The notes under the pieces: model-generated | Told to the model about the DNA's origin: nothing | Databases searched by the model: none | Seen by the model: only the letters and a program-made list of their open reading frames with translations | Source: Phycisphaerales bacterium | GTDB taxonomy: Bacteria; Planctomycetota; Phycisphaerae; Phycisphaerales; SM1A02 | Assembly (NCBI GenBank): GCA_029242715.1 | Contig: JAQWTL010000035.1 | Coordinates: 20,769-84,768, forward strand | Length of the DNA: 64,000 nucleotides | Direction: 5' to 3' | Part shown: in pieces, positions 19,531-27,620 of the stretch | Numbering within the stretch: the stretch's first letter is position 1 | Layout: each line of letters opens with the position of its first letter | Made by a program: the position numbers and the translations under genes

Positions 19531-20909
19531 CATCAGTTGGAGTTAGAACAGTGCATTATCTATTGACGATTCTGTTTACAGTACTTTTCGCGCACACGGC
19601 ATCTGCCGCCTGGTACCCAATACAGGATGGTGAAGATCTGGGCAGCCAGCGAATCTCGCTTCCTGACAACAGTTCTTGGCGTGGCCGCATCGGTGATGAA
19701 GTCGTGGTCGTCTGGAAGGATGGAGCGGCAGAGCGAACGTTTACGGGAAACATCAGGCACATTTCCGAGCTCTATATCAAAGTCGCCAGCCAGGCAGCAG
19801 GTTCTGAGCGAGTCATCTTCGTAGCCAACATCATCAGCCTGAAAAACGCCGGCGATGGCTCGAGTGATAACGCTGATGTTGGCAAAGTCGTCATCCAGGA
19901 CAAGGCGGATGAGACTTCAGATTCAAAGACAACCAAGGCATCTGATTCCCCCGATTTGTCCAAGCAAGGTGTGTTCATCCTGCCAATGACAGGAATGGTC
20001 GGTACCGAGTTTCGTGATGAAGAAATCCGGAAAATTGTCAAGCAGGCTGATGCGAGAGGCCAAGGACAGGTGATTGTCCTGGATATCAATTCCGGTGGTG
20101 GTTATGTGATCGAGAGCAAGATCATCAATTCAGTCATTGATGATGCCTGTGAGCGGCACACCGTGGTCGCCTGGATCGAACATGCAATCTCTGCGGCATC
20201 CAATGCCAGTCTGCATTGCGATCAGATCATCTTCCGTACAACGGGTCACACCGGCGGCATCACGACCATCATGGGCAATGCTGCAGTTGACGACGCACAA
20301 CTTGAAGTGCGAATCAAGCTTCTTGAAGATACGTTGGTGAAGAAGAATCGCCCAATCGAATGGGGGCGATGCCTGGTCCGTGAGGACACGTTCCTTTCAG
20401 CTACCAAGGATCCCGAGACAGGTGAAGTGACCTGGTATGACACCCTTGAGGGTGAAAAAGTGTTTTCACACCGCGGGCAGAATCTTGTCTTCAGCTCTCA
20501 AGACGCCGTTGAATATGGCTTCGCCATGGGTATTGCAGACACCCCTGAGGAAGTTGCTGAACTCCTGCAGCTCAATGAAGGCGAATGGGAACTGGCCGGT
20601 AATGGCAAAGAGCTCAACGAAAAATGGGTGACAATGGGGGAGCGGTTTACTCGTGCTTTGAAGCAGGACATGGCCGAACTGAGATCATTGGGCGGCAGCC
20701 GAAGAGATATCAACAAGATTATCGCCATCTACAAGAGTTGGATCGCATGGCATCGCAAAGCTCCCAACTGGGCCTGGCAGAAGATCCCTACGATCGCACA
20801 GCTTGAGAAGATGATTGAAGACCTCAAGTACCAGCTCCGCCAGATGGCCAATGGGGGTGGTGGCCGAGGTTCTGGTGGCGGTGGTGGCGGTGGCGGACGG
20901 GGCCGCTGA
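19527..20909 (+). CDS. Secreted ClpP/SppA-fold protein with glycine-rich C-terminus (second of tandem pair)
   Basis: 460 residues, starting with ATGA overlap on the previous gene. Signal peptide (VHYLLTILFTVLFAHTASA), N-terminal beta domain, linker, then a NfeD/SppA-like ClpP-fold domain: FILPMTGMVGTE, the oxyanion loop VLDINSGGGYV, and EHAISAASNASLHCDQII where a catalytic Ser is expected. A helical region (TIAQLEKMIEDLKYQLRQM) precedes a tail made almost only of Gly and Arg. It is a paralogue of the gene before it, with the better preserved active site. Likely a periplasmic Ser peptidase or its scaffold; the partner may be the first copy. Confidence 0.75.
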   Translation: MTSVGVRTVHYLLTILFTVLFAHTASAAWYPIQDGEDLGSQRISLPDNSSWRGRIGDEVVVVWKDGAAERTFTGNIRHISELYIKVASQAAGSERVIFVANIISLKNAGDGSSDNADVGKVVIQDKADETSDSKTTKASDSPDLSKQGVFILPMTGMVGTEFRDEEIRKIVKQADARGQGQVIVLDINSGGGYVIESKIINSVIDDACERHTVVAWIEHAISAASNASLHCDQIIFRTTGHTGGITTIMGNAAVDDAQLEVRIKLLEDTLVKKNRPIEWGRCLVREDTFLSATKDPETGEVTWYDTLEGEKVFSHRGQNLVFSSQDAVEYGFAMGIADTPEEVAELLQLNEGEWELAGNGKELNEKWVTMGERFTRALKQDMAELRSLGGSRRDINKIIAIYKSWIAWHRKAPNWAWQKIPTIAQLEKMIEDLKYQLRQMANGGGGRGSGGGGGGGGRGR

Positions 20910-20920
20910 TTCGCGATCCG

Positions 20921-20950
20921 CTAGAAGCCTGAGTCCTAGAGGCCTGAGTC
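20921..20950. repeat. 15-bp tandem duplication
   Basis: CTAGAAGCCTGAGTC is followed directly by CTAGAGGCCTGAGTC, 14 of 15 bases identical. The second unit contains the stop codon of the minus-strand FHA gene, so the duplication created a second downstream stop in the same frame. Confidence 0.85.
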
Positions 20951-21238
20951 GTAGAACTTCAGTAGAGCGGGGCCAACGGTGATCTCAAGCCCGTCCTCGA
21001 TACGCACTTCTTCGATGCGCTCGGAGCCGCAGAACGTACCGCCGGTTGATTCAAGATCTCGCAGTCTCAATTCACCATCAATGGATTCGATTGCGCAGTG
21101 TTCTCTTGAAACACTTTTGTGAACGATCCGCACATCACAGGACTCATCTCTGCCAATGATGAGTTCAGAAGCATCCCCAAGGGCGAACTCGCCCAGGGTG
21201 TCCCCGGTGGTCTTCTTCAGAATGTGCAGTTCCATCAT
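20936..21238 (-). CDS. Single FHA-domain protein
   Basis: 100 residues from 21238 (or 98 from the second ATG at 21232-21235 region). The whole protein is one forkhead-associated domain: IIGRDESCDVRI, the Ser-x-x-His in SREHCAI, and LESTGGTF. FHA domains bind phosphothreonine peptides. The usual Asn of the NG loop is Gly here. There is no kinase next to it, so its partner is unknown. It is cytosolic and convergent to the ClpP-like pair. Confidence 0.85.
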   Translation of the reverse strand: MMELHILKKTTGDTLGEFALGDASELIIGRDESCDVRIVHKSVSREHCAIESIDGELRLRDLESTGGTFCGSERIEEVRIEDGLEITVGPALLKFYDSGL

Positions 21239-21387
21239 TGCCAGTGGCGCCTTGTCTGTCCTGGAGTTTGCCGGTGCATACCCACGTGTGGACAGAATGA
21301 GAATTTGAATACTTGCTCTATTCTTACGGTATCTGAACTTTCAGGCCAGTCCTCGGGACGTAAAAAAACAGCAATCGGTCACACTTA

Positions 21388-21408
21388 TGGCGGCTTTCGG
21401 GGCCGCCA
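21388..21408. other. GC-rich hairpin upstream of waaA
   Basis: GGCGGC and GCCGCC enclose TTTCGGG in the 240-base gap between the divergent FHA and waaA genes. There is no T run on either side, so it is not a typical terminator; it may lie in the waaA leader. Confidence 0.35.
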
Positions 21409-21480
21409 GAGCCTTCTGATGTTCCATTCGTACCAGCCTGATTTGCGGATCCACCAAGACTTGGAGAGCATGCTCACCTC

Positions 21481-22722
21481 ATGCGGTGGCTTACCGACGC
21501 CCTTTATCTGCTGACCGTGTTGGTGACGGTGCCCTTCTGGCTGACCAGGATGGCCTTGAGGGGGCGTCTGCGAACAGATTGGCCAGGGCGACTGGGGGCT
21601 GGCCCAGTGCTGCCCACTGCTCAAGGGCGGCGAATCCTGCTCCATGCCGTCTCGGTTGGAGAAGTCAATGCCATACGGACACTGGTCAGTCTGCTTGAGA
21701 AAGAGGGCGGTGTCGAGGTAGTCATAGCCAGCACTACGGATACGGGCTACGCCCGTGCCCAGTCGCTCTTCGGGCAGGATCATGACGTGGTTCGGTATCC
21801 GCTGGATTTTTCCTGGTCCGTCAGGAAGTTCCTTGCTCGCGTGGCTCCAGATGCTGTTGGATTAGTTGAGTTGGAAGTCTGGCCAAACTTTGTTGCTGCA
21901 TGTCAACAAAAATGTATTCCAGTCATGGTGATCAATGGCCGGCTCTCTCCCAGAAGCTTTCGGCGATACAGATTGATTCGTGCATTGTTGCGACCTTCAT
22001 TCAGGCGACTTGCCGGGGTCATGGCACAGTCGCAGCCCTATGCGGATCGTTTCATTGCCATGGGTGCCATTGCTGCAAGAGTGCATGTAGCCAGCAGCCT
22101 CAAGTGGGATAATGCCTCTTCTACACCTGACGGGGCAGACAAATTGGCTGAAGAGCTCGGGGTCGACCGCGATCGACTTGTCATCGTGGCGGGATCAACT
22201 GCGCCTGAAGAACATCAACTCCTTCATGATGCCGTGCAGCCTGGTATCCAGTTGATCTGTGCGCCTAGAAGGCCGGAGTGGTTCGAATCAGCAGCACAGG
22301 TCATGCAAGGCTGCACAAGGCGCACCAAGGATTGCCGCGGCACGAATCCCGACCGCTACCTGCTGGACACGATCGGCGAACTCTCTCAGGCGTATGCCCT
22401 GGCGGACATAGTTGTCATTGGCAGAAGCTTCGGCGAGCGGCATGGCTCGGACCCAGCAGAACCGGCGGGTATGGGAAAGCCAGTTGTCATAGGCCCGGCC
22501 ACTGATGACTTTCTCGAGATGGTAGAAATCCTCGGGAACGCAGATGGCTTGATTCAATGCAATGCCGAGGCTTTGCCAGAGGTGCTTGGGGGATTGGCGG
22601 CCAATTCTGATCGACGTTCCCAGTTGTCCTCCAACGCGATGGATGCGATGAAATCCCGGCAGGGGGGGTCCTCTGCCACGCTCCAAGCCCTTCTGGCGAT
22701 GGACAGGTCGGTGGGGGAGTAA
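21481..22722 (+). CDS. waaA: 3-deoxy-D-manno-octulosonic acid (Kdo) transferase
   Basis: 413 residues, usual length for WaaA/KdtA (GT30). An N-terminal hydrophobic anchor (LYLLTVLVTVPFWLT) is followed by HAVSVGEVNA, the LVELEVWPN motif with the catalytic Glu, INGRLSPRS, and the donor-site region FGERHGSDPAEPAGMGKPVVIGP. It transfers Kdo from CMP-Kdo to lipid A on the cytosolic face of the inner membrane. Its presence supports an LPS-bearing outer membrane in this organism. No other lpx/kds gene is nearby. Confidence 0.95.
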   Translation: MRWLTDALYLLTVLVTVPFWLTRMALRGRLRTDWPGRLGAGPVLPTAQGRRILLHAVSVGEVNAIRTLVSLLEKEGGVEVVIASTTDTGYARAQSLFGQDHDVVRYPLDFSWSVRKFLARVAPDAVGLVELEVWPNFVAACQQKCIPVMVINGRLSPRSFRRYRLIRALLRPSFRRLAGVMAQSQPYADRFIAMGAIAARVHVASSLKWDNASSTPDGADKLAEELGVDRDRLVIVAGSTAPEEHQLLHDAVQPGIQLICAPRRPEWFESAAQVMQGCTRRTKDCRGTNPDRYLLDTIGELSQAYALADIVVIGRSFGERHGSDPAEPAGMGKPVVIGPATDDFLEMVEILGNADGLIQCNAEALPEVLGGLAANSDRRSQLSSNAMDAMKSRQGGSSATLQALLAMDRSVGE

Positions 22723-22725
22723 AAG

Positions 22726-22758
22726 TGACGCACTAACCCGGTGGGGTCAGTGCGTCAG
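22726..22758 (+). terminator. Long hairpin after waaA
   Basis: TGACGCACT-A-ACCC and GGGGT-C-AGTGCGTCA form a near-perfect 13-bp stem around a 3-4 base loop, three bases after the waaA stop region. It is followed by GGGAGAAAAG rather than T, so termination would not be by the standard mechanism. Confidence 0.55.
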
Positions 22759-22953
22759 GGAGAAAAGAAACAGATGGTTCGTAAACGGGGCCTCCGAAGA
22801 GGTCCCCGCGGGGGGGATTGTCTGCTGATGTAATGTTCGTATTTGGTGCTGTTTGGTTTCGTTTAACTAACAACAATGCCGAATTGGCCCCCAATAGCCC
22901 CCTTTAAAAGCCCATTGAGGTGATCTTGGCTGAAGATCTGGGATGATGTGGTG
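22759..22953. other. Non-coding gap between waaA and thiL with a second hairpin
   Basis: A second stem GGGG-CCTC closes on a CGAA loop and GAGG-T-CCCC at 22789-22807, followed by GCGGGGGGG. The rest is AT-richer and holds CCCCCAATAGCCCCC, a short imperfect repeat. No ORF of convincing quality and no match to a TPP riboswitch was recognised. Confidence 0.4.
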
Positions 22954-23904
22954 ATGGATCCTGTTGCCAATGAATTCAGTGTTCTTGAGCAGATCTGTCG
23001 TCCTGGCAAACAGGATGATGCGCGAGTGGTGATTGGTCCAGGTGATGATCTAGCGCTCGTGCGGACAGTTGCGCCAGGGGGAGATGTCGATCTTCAATCC
23101 GGCTCTCTGTTGCTTGCTGGCGTTGACCAGTTGATAGATGGAATCCATGTTTCGTTGAAGGATGTAGGGCTCAAGGCTGCGGGGCGCAAAGCCATAACGC
23201 GAAGCTTGAGTGATATCGCTGCCATGGCTGGTCGGCCCGTCGCTACGTTGGTGTCAGCAGTTGTTCCAGTGGGCATGTCCGGGGCAGAGGCCCTGGAACT
23301 GTTCGAATCGATGAAGCAGGTTGCCGCTCATTACCACGCGCCACTTGTAGGTGGCGACCTTGCCTATCACCAGGATGAGCATGGTGTACTGAATTGTTCC
23401 GTAACGGTTCTGGCGGTGCCCCCGTCTGACGGAGCGATCGAAAGATTTGGATCGAAGGCAGGAGATGGGCTGTACGTAACCGGCAAACTTGGAGGTGCCT
23501 GGCAGGGGGCACACCATCTGACATTTGAACCGCGACTGGCTGAAGCATCGATGTTGAAAGCGATCCTCGGCGAGAGGCTCCATGCGATGATCGATATCAG
23601 CGACGGACTTGGTCGAGACGCTTCACATCTGGTTGAGCGATCAGGACTGCAGGTTGTCCTGGAGGGTGAATTGCTTCCATGTCGGGATGGCTCGGATCTC
23701 ATCGGTGCTGTTCAGGATGGTGAGGATTACGAGTTGCTCTTTACGGCCAGCGGTGACGTGCCTGAAGGGCTCGGGGCCTGTTCAGTGACGAGAATCGGAT
23801 CAATCCGTGAGCGAGATACGGCAGACGAACCCTCTGTGCTTCTTTTACATGATGGTGAGGAGCACGACGTGAGCTGTTCCGGTTGGGAGCATGGTGCCAA
23901 ATGA
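22954..23904 (+). CDS. thiL: Thiamine-monophosphate kinase
   Basis: 316 residues from the ATG at 22954 (two in-frame GTG codons precede it). ThiL motifs: GPGDDLALV, the substrate loop GVDQLIDGIHV, the DIAAMAG segment, LVGGD, and ISDGLGRD. It phosphorylates thiamine monophosphate to the cofactor thiamine diphosphate in the cytosol. It is followed with ATGA overlap by tsaE. Confidence 0.95.
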   Translation: MDPVANEFSVLEQICRPGKQDDARVVIGPGDDLALVRTVAPGGDVDLQSGSLLLAGVDQLIDGIHVSLKDVGLKAAGRKAITRSLSDIAAMAGRPVATLVSAVVPVGMSGAEALELFESMKQVAAHYHAPLVGGDLAYHQDEHGVLNCSVTVLAVPPSDGAIERFGSKAGDGLYVTGKLGGAWQGAHHLTFEPRLAEASMLKAILGERLHAMIDISDGLGRDASHLVERSGLQVVLEGELLPCRDGSDLIGAVQDGEDYELLFTASGDVPEGLGACSVTRIGSIRERDTADEPSVLLLHDGEEHDVSCSGWEHGAK

Positions 23905-24347
23905 CTGATCAAAGTGGTGATGGGCGGGTTGTCGAGACCATGTCGCCAGAAGAAACACTTGAACTCGGTGCAGGGTTGGCATCAGGTCTTTCAGGAGGCG
24001 AGATGATTGCCATTGATGGGCCTCTTGGAAGTGGAAAGACGGTGCTTGTGCGAGGATTGGTCAAAGGTCTCGGTGGAGATGGTTCTCTGGTTGGCAGCCC
24101 GACCTTTGGTCTGGCGCATGAGTACCCAATACGGAATTCACTTCGACTGGTGCACGTTGATTGCTATCGCCTGTCCGGGCCAGCTGATCTGGAGAGCATT
24201 GGATGGGATGATTTTGCGGGCGCGAGTGATGCGATCACAGTCATTGAGTGGTCGGCACGAATCGAATCCGTACTTCCTTCAGATCGCATGCAGATCGCAG
24301 TTGGACATACTGGCGACATGAGTCGCATCTTCGAATTCTGCAAGTAG
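23901..24347 (+). CDS. tsaE: tRNA threonylcarbamoyladenosine biosynthesis ATPase TsaE
   Basis: 148 residues starting at the ATG that overlaps the thiL stop. Walker A is GPLGSGKT, followed by VGSPTFGLAHEY, HVDCYRL and VIEW, the ordered motifs of TsaE. It works with TsaB and TsaD to make t6A37 on tRNAs that read ANN codons. Neither partner is in this window. The coupling with thiL is a common bacterial neighbourhood. Confidence 0.94.
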   Translation: MTDQSGDGRVVETMSPEETLELGAGLASGLSGGEMIAIDGPLGSGKTVLVRGLVKGLGGDGSLVGSPTFGLAHEYPIRNSLRLVHVDCYRLSGPADLESIGWDDFAGASDAITVIEWSARIESVLPSDRMQIAVGHTGDMSRIFEFCK

Positions 24348-24359
24348 CGACTGGTAAGA

Positions 24360-24866
24360 TCAGTTATCCGTGGCGGGAGAGTCTTCTTCCGGCGAGATGG
24401 CGTAGATAACCATTCGATGGGCGACGGGGTGCCATCCGTTTTCTTTACTGATCTCATCTGCCAGTTTCTTGGCGCGATCATCGCGGAGACGTATTCGCTT
24501 GCCGGATCTCAGGCAGACCAGGAAATTGAGGGGTTCTCGCCCGTAGACCAGGTGGTAGAACGTCTGGCGTGAGTCGAGCATCACAGGCGTGATGATTCCA
24601 GCATCCTGAAGCAGTTTGAGAGTGCGATAGACGGTGGCCTTGGATGAACCGTGGCCACGCTGCTTCATTTCCTCCAGGATCGAATCGGCTTCAAAGACGT
24701 CATCGGTCTCCATGATCATATTCAGGATGTCCGCACGTTCTCGGGTGTACTTGAGGTCGTGGGATTTGAGGTGGCGACGGAAGACAGCGCAGAGCGGCAT
24801 CATCACATCGAGTGCACCGGGGGACTTCAGAGTGGTGGGGACAGCAGGTTGCTCAGAGTCAGTCAT
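24360..24866 (-). CDS. Fur-family transcriptional regulator with altered metal site
   Basis: 168 residues from the ATG at 24866 (a GTG at 24887 is less likely). The winged helix is typical: YTRERADILNMI and HGSSKATVYRTLKLLQDAGII. In the dimerisation domain the usual two Cys-x-x-Cys structural zinc motifs are missing: LNFLVCLRSGKRIRL has one Cys, and the C-terminal part (YAISPEEDSP) has none. The FYHLVYGREPLNF segment retains only part of the regulatory site. It may sense something other than Fe or Zn, or be metal independent. It is divergent from a glycosyltransferase with only 27 bases between. Confidence 0.85.
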   Translation of the reverse strand: MTDSEQPAVPTTLKSPGALDVMMPLCAVFRRHLKSHDLKYTRERADILNMIMETDDVFEADSILEEMKQRGHGSSKATVYRTLKLLQDAGIITPVMLDSRQTFYHLVYGREPLNFLVCLRSGKRIRLRDDRAKKLADEISKENGWHPVAHRMVIYAISPEEDSPATDN

Positions 24867-24874
24867 GTGGAATT

Positions 24875-24889
24875 GAGTGTACAACACTC
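24875..24889. promoter_or_regulatory. Palindrome between the Fur-like gene and divergent gene, candidate operator
   Basis: GAGTGT-ACA-ACACTC is a perfect 6-3-6 inverted repeat in the 27-base gap. Reading plus, TACAAC (24880-24885) lies 8 bases before the 24894 ATG. Reading minus, TACACT (24881-24876) lies 9 bases before the 24866 ATG. So a bound repressor would cover both likely -10 elements. Confidence 0.6.
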
Positions 24890-24893
24890 TTCA

Positions 24894-26078
24894 ATGTCAC
24901 TACCAAATCAGCCTCTTCAAATTCTTGCGTTCGAAGGATGGGATGCCGGATCTCATTCTCAGGTGCGCCATGCCATCTCCCAGTACTCAAGGCACGATTG
25001 GCATTGGGTAACCAAGCCCGGCCGGGCGTGGAAGTGGAGATTGAGAACAGGCGCTGTTGACCTTCTGGCAGATGCGAGTCATCGAGGCCTGTTGAAAGTG
25101 AGACCGAATCTCATTTTCGCCACGTCCATGGTTTCAGTGGGGGATCTCAGGTCGTTGCTCCCAACGGGTATGAGAGATGTGCCAATCATCATCTACATGC
25201 ATGAGAACCAAGCGGCATATCCATTTCGTCATGCAACTCACATGGAGAAGGAGCGTGACTACCAGTTCGCATTGACGAATCTCACCAGTTGTTTGAGTGC
25301 TGATCGTGTCCTGTGGAACAGTGCATGGAATCGTGATTCCTTCCTGGACGGGATTGATGGATTGCTGGGCAAGTCGCCAGAGAAGACATGTGCTGATGCA
25401 TGTCGTTGCATCATGGGCAAGTCGGAGATCTGCTGGCCGCCGGTAGATCATCCAGATGCCGTGAATGAGCAAGTTTTACATAACAGGCCGGGGCTGGATA
25501 ACAGCGGACCCTTGGTTTCAGGGGCTCAAGCAGGATCTACAGTGAAGGAAGCGAGGGGTGACCATGTCCGTATCGTGTGGCCACACAGGTGGGAGCATGA
25601 CAAGGGGCCAGACACTCTCCTGAGACTGGCCAGGTTCCTGCGGCACCGACAGCCCGGTCGCTATCGATGGACACTGTTAGGTGAGCAGTTTCGGGCGATC
25701 CCAGAATCCCTGGAACGATTCCAGAGTGAATTCAAGGATGACATCGACCATGCCGGCTGGGTCGAATCCAGGGAGGCTTACTGGTCTCATCTGAGGGAGG
25801 CCGACTGGGTGCTTTCCACAGCCAGGCATGAGTTCTTTGGCATTGCTGTGGTGGAAGCCATGCTGGCTGGATGTCTGCCTTGGCTGCCCAGGAGATTGAG
25901 TTATCCGGAGATCCTGCCGGCTCAGGCCAGGGAGCTTTGTCCATCCAGGCCAATCAAGGATGAAGCGGATGTCCGCAAGGCCATGAGCAAGCATCTGATG
26001 GCAGCAAGCCCAGGGGTGGCGGTGGATACCATTGATTCGCAGATCGAAGACCACGCCAGCTCAAATCCGGCCTGCTGA
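24894..26078 (+). CDS. tRNA-queuosine alpha-mannosyltransferase-like (DUF3524/GTDC1) glycosyltransferase
   Basis: 394 residues from the ATG at 24894. It has the N-terminal DUF3524 pattern (ILAFEGWDAGSH, IIYMHENQAAYP, DRVLWNSAWNRDSFL) and a GT-B C-terminal half with WPHRWEHDKGPD, and FFGIAVVEAM, the sugar-nucleotide loop. Human GTDC1/QTMAN mannosylates queuosine in tRNA-Asp; a bacterial member is expected to glycosylate Q-tRNA or a related substrate. No queuosine-synthesis gene is adjacent. It diverges from the Fur-like gene. Confidence 0.8.
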   Translation: MSLPNQPLQILAFEGWDAGSHSQVRHAISQYSRHDWHWVTKPGRAWKWRLRTGAVDLLADASHRGLLKVRPNLIFATSMVSVGDLRSLLPTGMRDVPIIIYMHENQAAYPFRHATHMEKERDYQFALTNLTSCLSADRVLWNSAWNRDSFLDGIDGLLGKSPEKTCADACRCIMGKSEICWPPVDHPDAVNEQVLHNRPGLDNSGPLVSGAQAGSTVKEARGDHVRIVWPHRWEHDKGPDTLLRLARFLRHRQPGRYRWTLLGEQFRAIPESLERFQSEFKDDIDHAGWVESREAYWSHLREADWVLSTARHEFFGIAVVEAMLAGCLPWLPRRLSYPEILPAQARELCPSRPIKDEADVRKAMSKHLMAASPGVAVDTIDSQIEDHASSNPAC

Positions 26079-26175
26079 CCCCTCTGGCCCCTGTCGCCGA
26101 TAATGGGCATTACGTAAAACTCGCCCTGAAAGGGGCTGGCGGGGATACGCTCCCGGGGCATTCAAGGAGGCATCC

Positions 26176-26940
26176 ATGAACATCAAGCGACTGGGTCTGG
26201 CATCACTTGCAGCATCAATCATCCTGTCGATCTTCCTGGTGACAGGCAGCGGACTGGCTCATGACGATGAGGCTCAAGACGCTGATGCGCCCAAGCCTGG
26301 TGCCTACACACCAACCGCGGACTACCACCGCCTGGACATGCATGGCTGGCCGGTGCTGGTGAATCCCTCACTTGATGCCCGCCCACAGTTGAAGGCCGAC
26401 ACCTTGGCTTTGCTGGATGATCACCTGTACAGAATCACCAGGAAGATCCCGCAGCCGGCCCTGGATCGGATTCGCCAGATTGAGATCTGGGTTGAGCTCG
26501 ACATGCATAAGACCGCTTGCATGTGCTACCACGTCTCAAAGGACTGGCTTATTCCCAATGGGTACAACCCAGACAAAGAAGGCTCTGTCGAGGTTGGTAA
26601 CGCTCAGGCATTCCTGGACTGGACGCAAGGTCAGCCCTGGATGGTCCTCCATGAACTCGCCCATGGCTATCACGATCAGGTCTTCGGTTATGACGACCCT
26701 GCTATCAAGGCGGCCTGGCAAGCTAAAGTTGATGAAGGCGACTATGACGAAGTTTTACATATCTCGGGCAAGCCCCGGAAGCACTACGCCCTGACCAACC
26801 AGATGGAGTACTTCGCCGAAACGACGGAGTCCTATTTCGGCTGCAATGACTTCTACCCCTTCGTAAGGGGTGAGTTGATGCAGGCTGATCCCAAGGGTGT
26901 TGAGCTCATGGAAGCAACCTGGATCAGGCACCGAGACTGA
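26176..26940 (+). CDS. Secreted HExxH metallopeptidase-like protein
   Basis: 254 residues after a strong AAGGAGG Shine-Dalgarno. Signal peptide MNIKRLGLASLAASIILSIF with cleavage near GLAHD. The zinc motif is HELAH (159-163), with His166 close by and a downstream Glu in EYFAETTE (about 212-219) as probable third ligand. Cys115 and Cys117 lie in ACMCYH and could form a disulfide. It is probably an extracytoplasmic peptidase of unknown substrate. It stands alone. Confidence 0.75.
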   Translation: MNIKRLGLASLAASIILSIFLVTGSGLAHDDEAQDADAPKPGAYTPTADYHRLDMHGWPVLVNPSLDARPQLKADTLALLDDHLYRITRKIPQPALDRIRQIEIWVELDMHKTACMCYHVSKDWLIPNGYNPDKEGSVEVGNAQAFLDWTQGQPWMVLHELAHGYHDQVFGYDDPAIKAAWQAKVDEGDYDEVLHISGKPRKHYALTNQMEYFAETTESYFGCNDFYPFVRGELMQADPKGVELMEATWIRHRD

Positions 26941-27072
26941 TCCTCCGGTTCAGGCACGTTCACTGTCATCGTTACAGCATTGAAACAGACAGGTCGGCCG
27001 ACAGTACGTATGATCTGGTGACGGTTACAGGAACCCGCTGATCGGCCTTCCAGATCCCAGGAGAGTTCACTC

Positions 27073-27510
27073 ATGAAGACATGCTTTTTCAACCTGGCGG
27101 CAATTGTCCTGCTGATCTCCCTTGCCGGCATGGGAACCTCGGGCTGTGCGGCCGGCCAGCCCAAGGCATCTGCTCCCGCCCGGGTCATTGACCTCACCGA
27201 GGTGGGCGTTGCGGCGCCTCATGGCGATCCGCTTCCGACACCTGGATCAACCCGGACGATCGTGCCCTGGGATGACGCCGCGATCCTCACGGTCCTTCCC
27301 GCGAACGATCCCATGGCCGGGGCCCTCGTCGTGCTGTACGGAAAGAGCTGGAAGATCGATGACGGTGATGCGCACCTGGTGTACCTGCTTGAATCACCGG
27401 GCCCGGACATCGAGCCGGTCTCGCTCCAGTGGAAGCCCAACGCTGACGGTCAGTTGCATGCTTTCGCCCGCGTGAATGGTCAACTGCGCAGCTACGACTT
27501 TGACCGGTAA
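27073..27510 (+). CDS. Small lipoprotein, unknown
   Basis: 145 residues with AGGAG eight bases upstream. A lipobox is visible (GTSGC, Cys25), so it should be lipid-anchored. The remainder is predicted beta-rich (TIVPWDDAAILTVLP, AGALVVLYGKSWKI) with no recognised domain. It is an isolated gene with its own terminator. Confidence 0.65.
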   Translation: MKTCFFNLAAIVLLISLAGMGTSGCAAGQPKASAPARVIDLTEVGVAAPHGDPLPTPGSTRTIVPWDDAAILTVLPANDPMAGALVVLYGKSWKIDDGDAHLVYLLESPGPDIEPVSLQWKPNADGQLHAFARVNGQLRSYDFDR

Positions 27511-27542
27511 ACGTCTTCTTCCCCCCCCCCGTCCCCCGCCGG

Positions 27543-27592
27543 TCTTGATGGTCATGAGAACCGCCCCCACATCCATGTACGGATGCAGGGGC
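27543..27592. terminator. Bidirectional terminator between lipoprotein and first C39-like gene
   Basis: ACCGCCCC-C-ACATCC and GGATGC-A-GGGGCGGC form a long stem with a short loop (about 27550-27595), followed by AATAAAACT on plus and TCTC on minus. It lies between convergent genes. Confidence 0.75.
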
Positions 27593-27620
27593 GGCAATAA
27601 AACTCAATGATTTACTGGGC

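Noticed and set aside
22773..22832. 19-codon ORF (MVRKRGLRRGPRGGDCLLM)
   Set aside because: Overlaps a strong RNA hairpin and its basic/Gly composition follows from the GC-rich stem.
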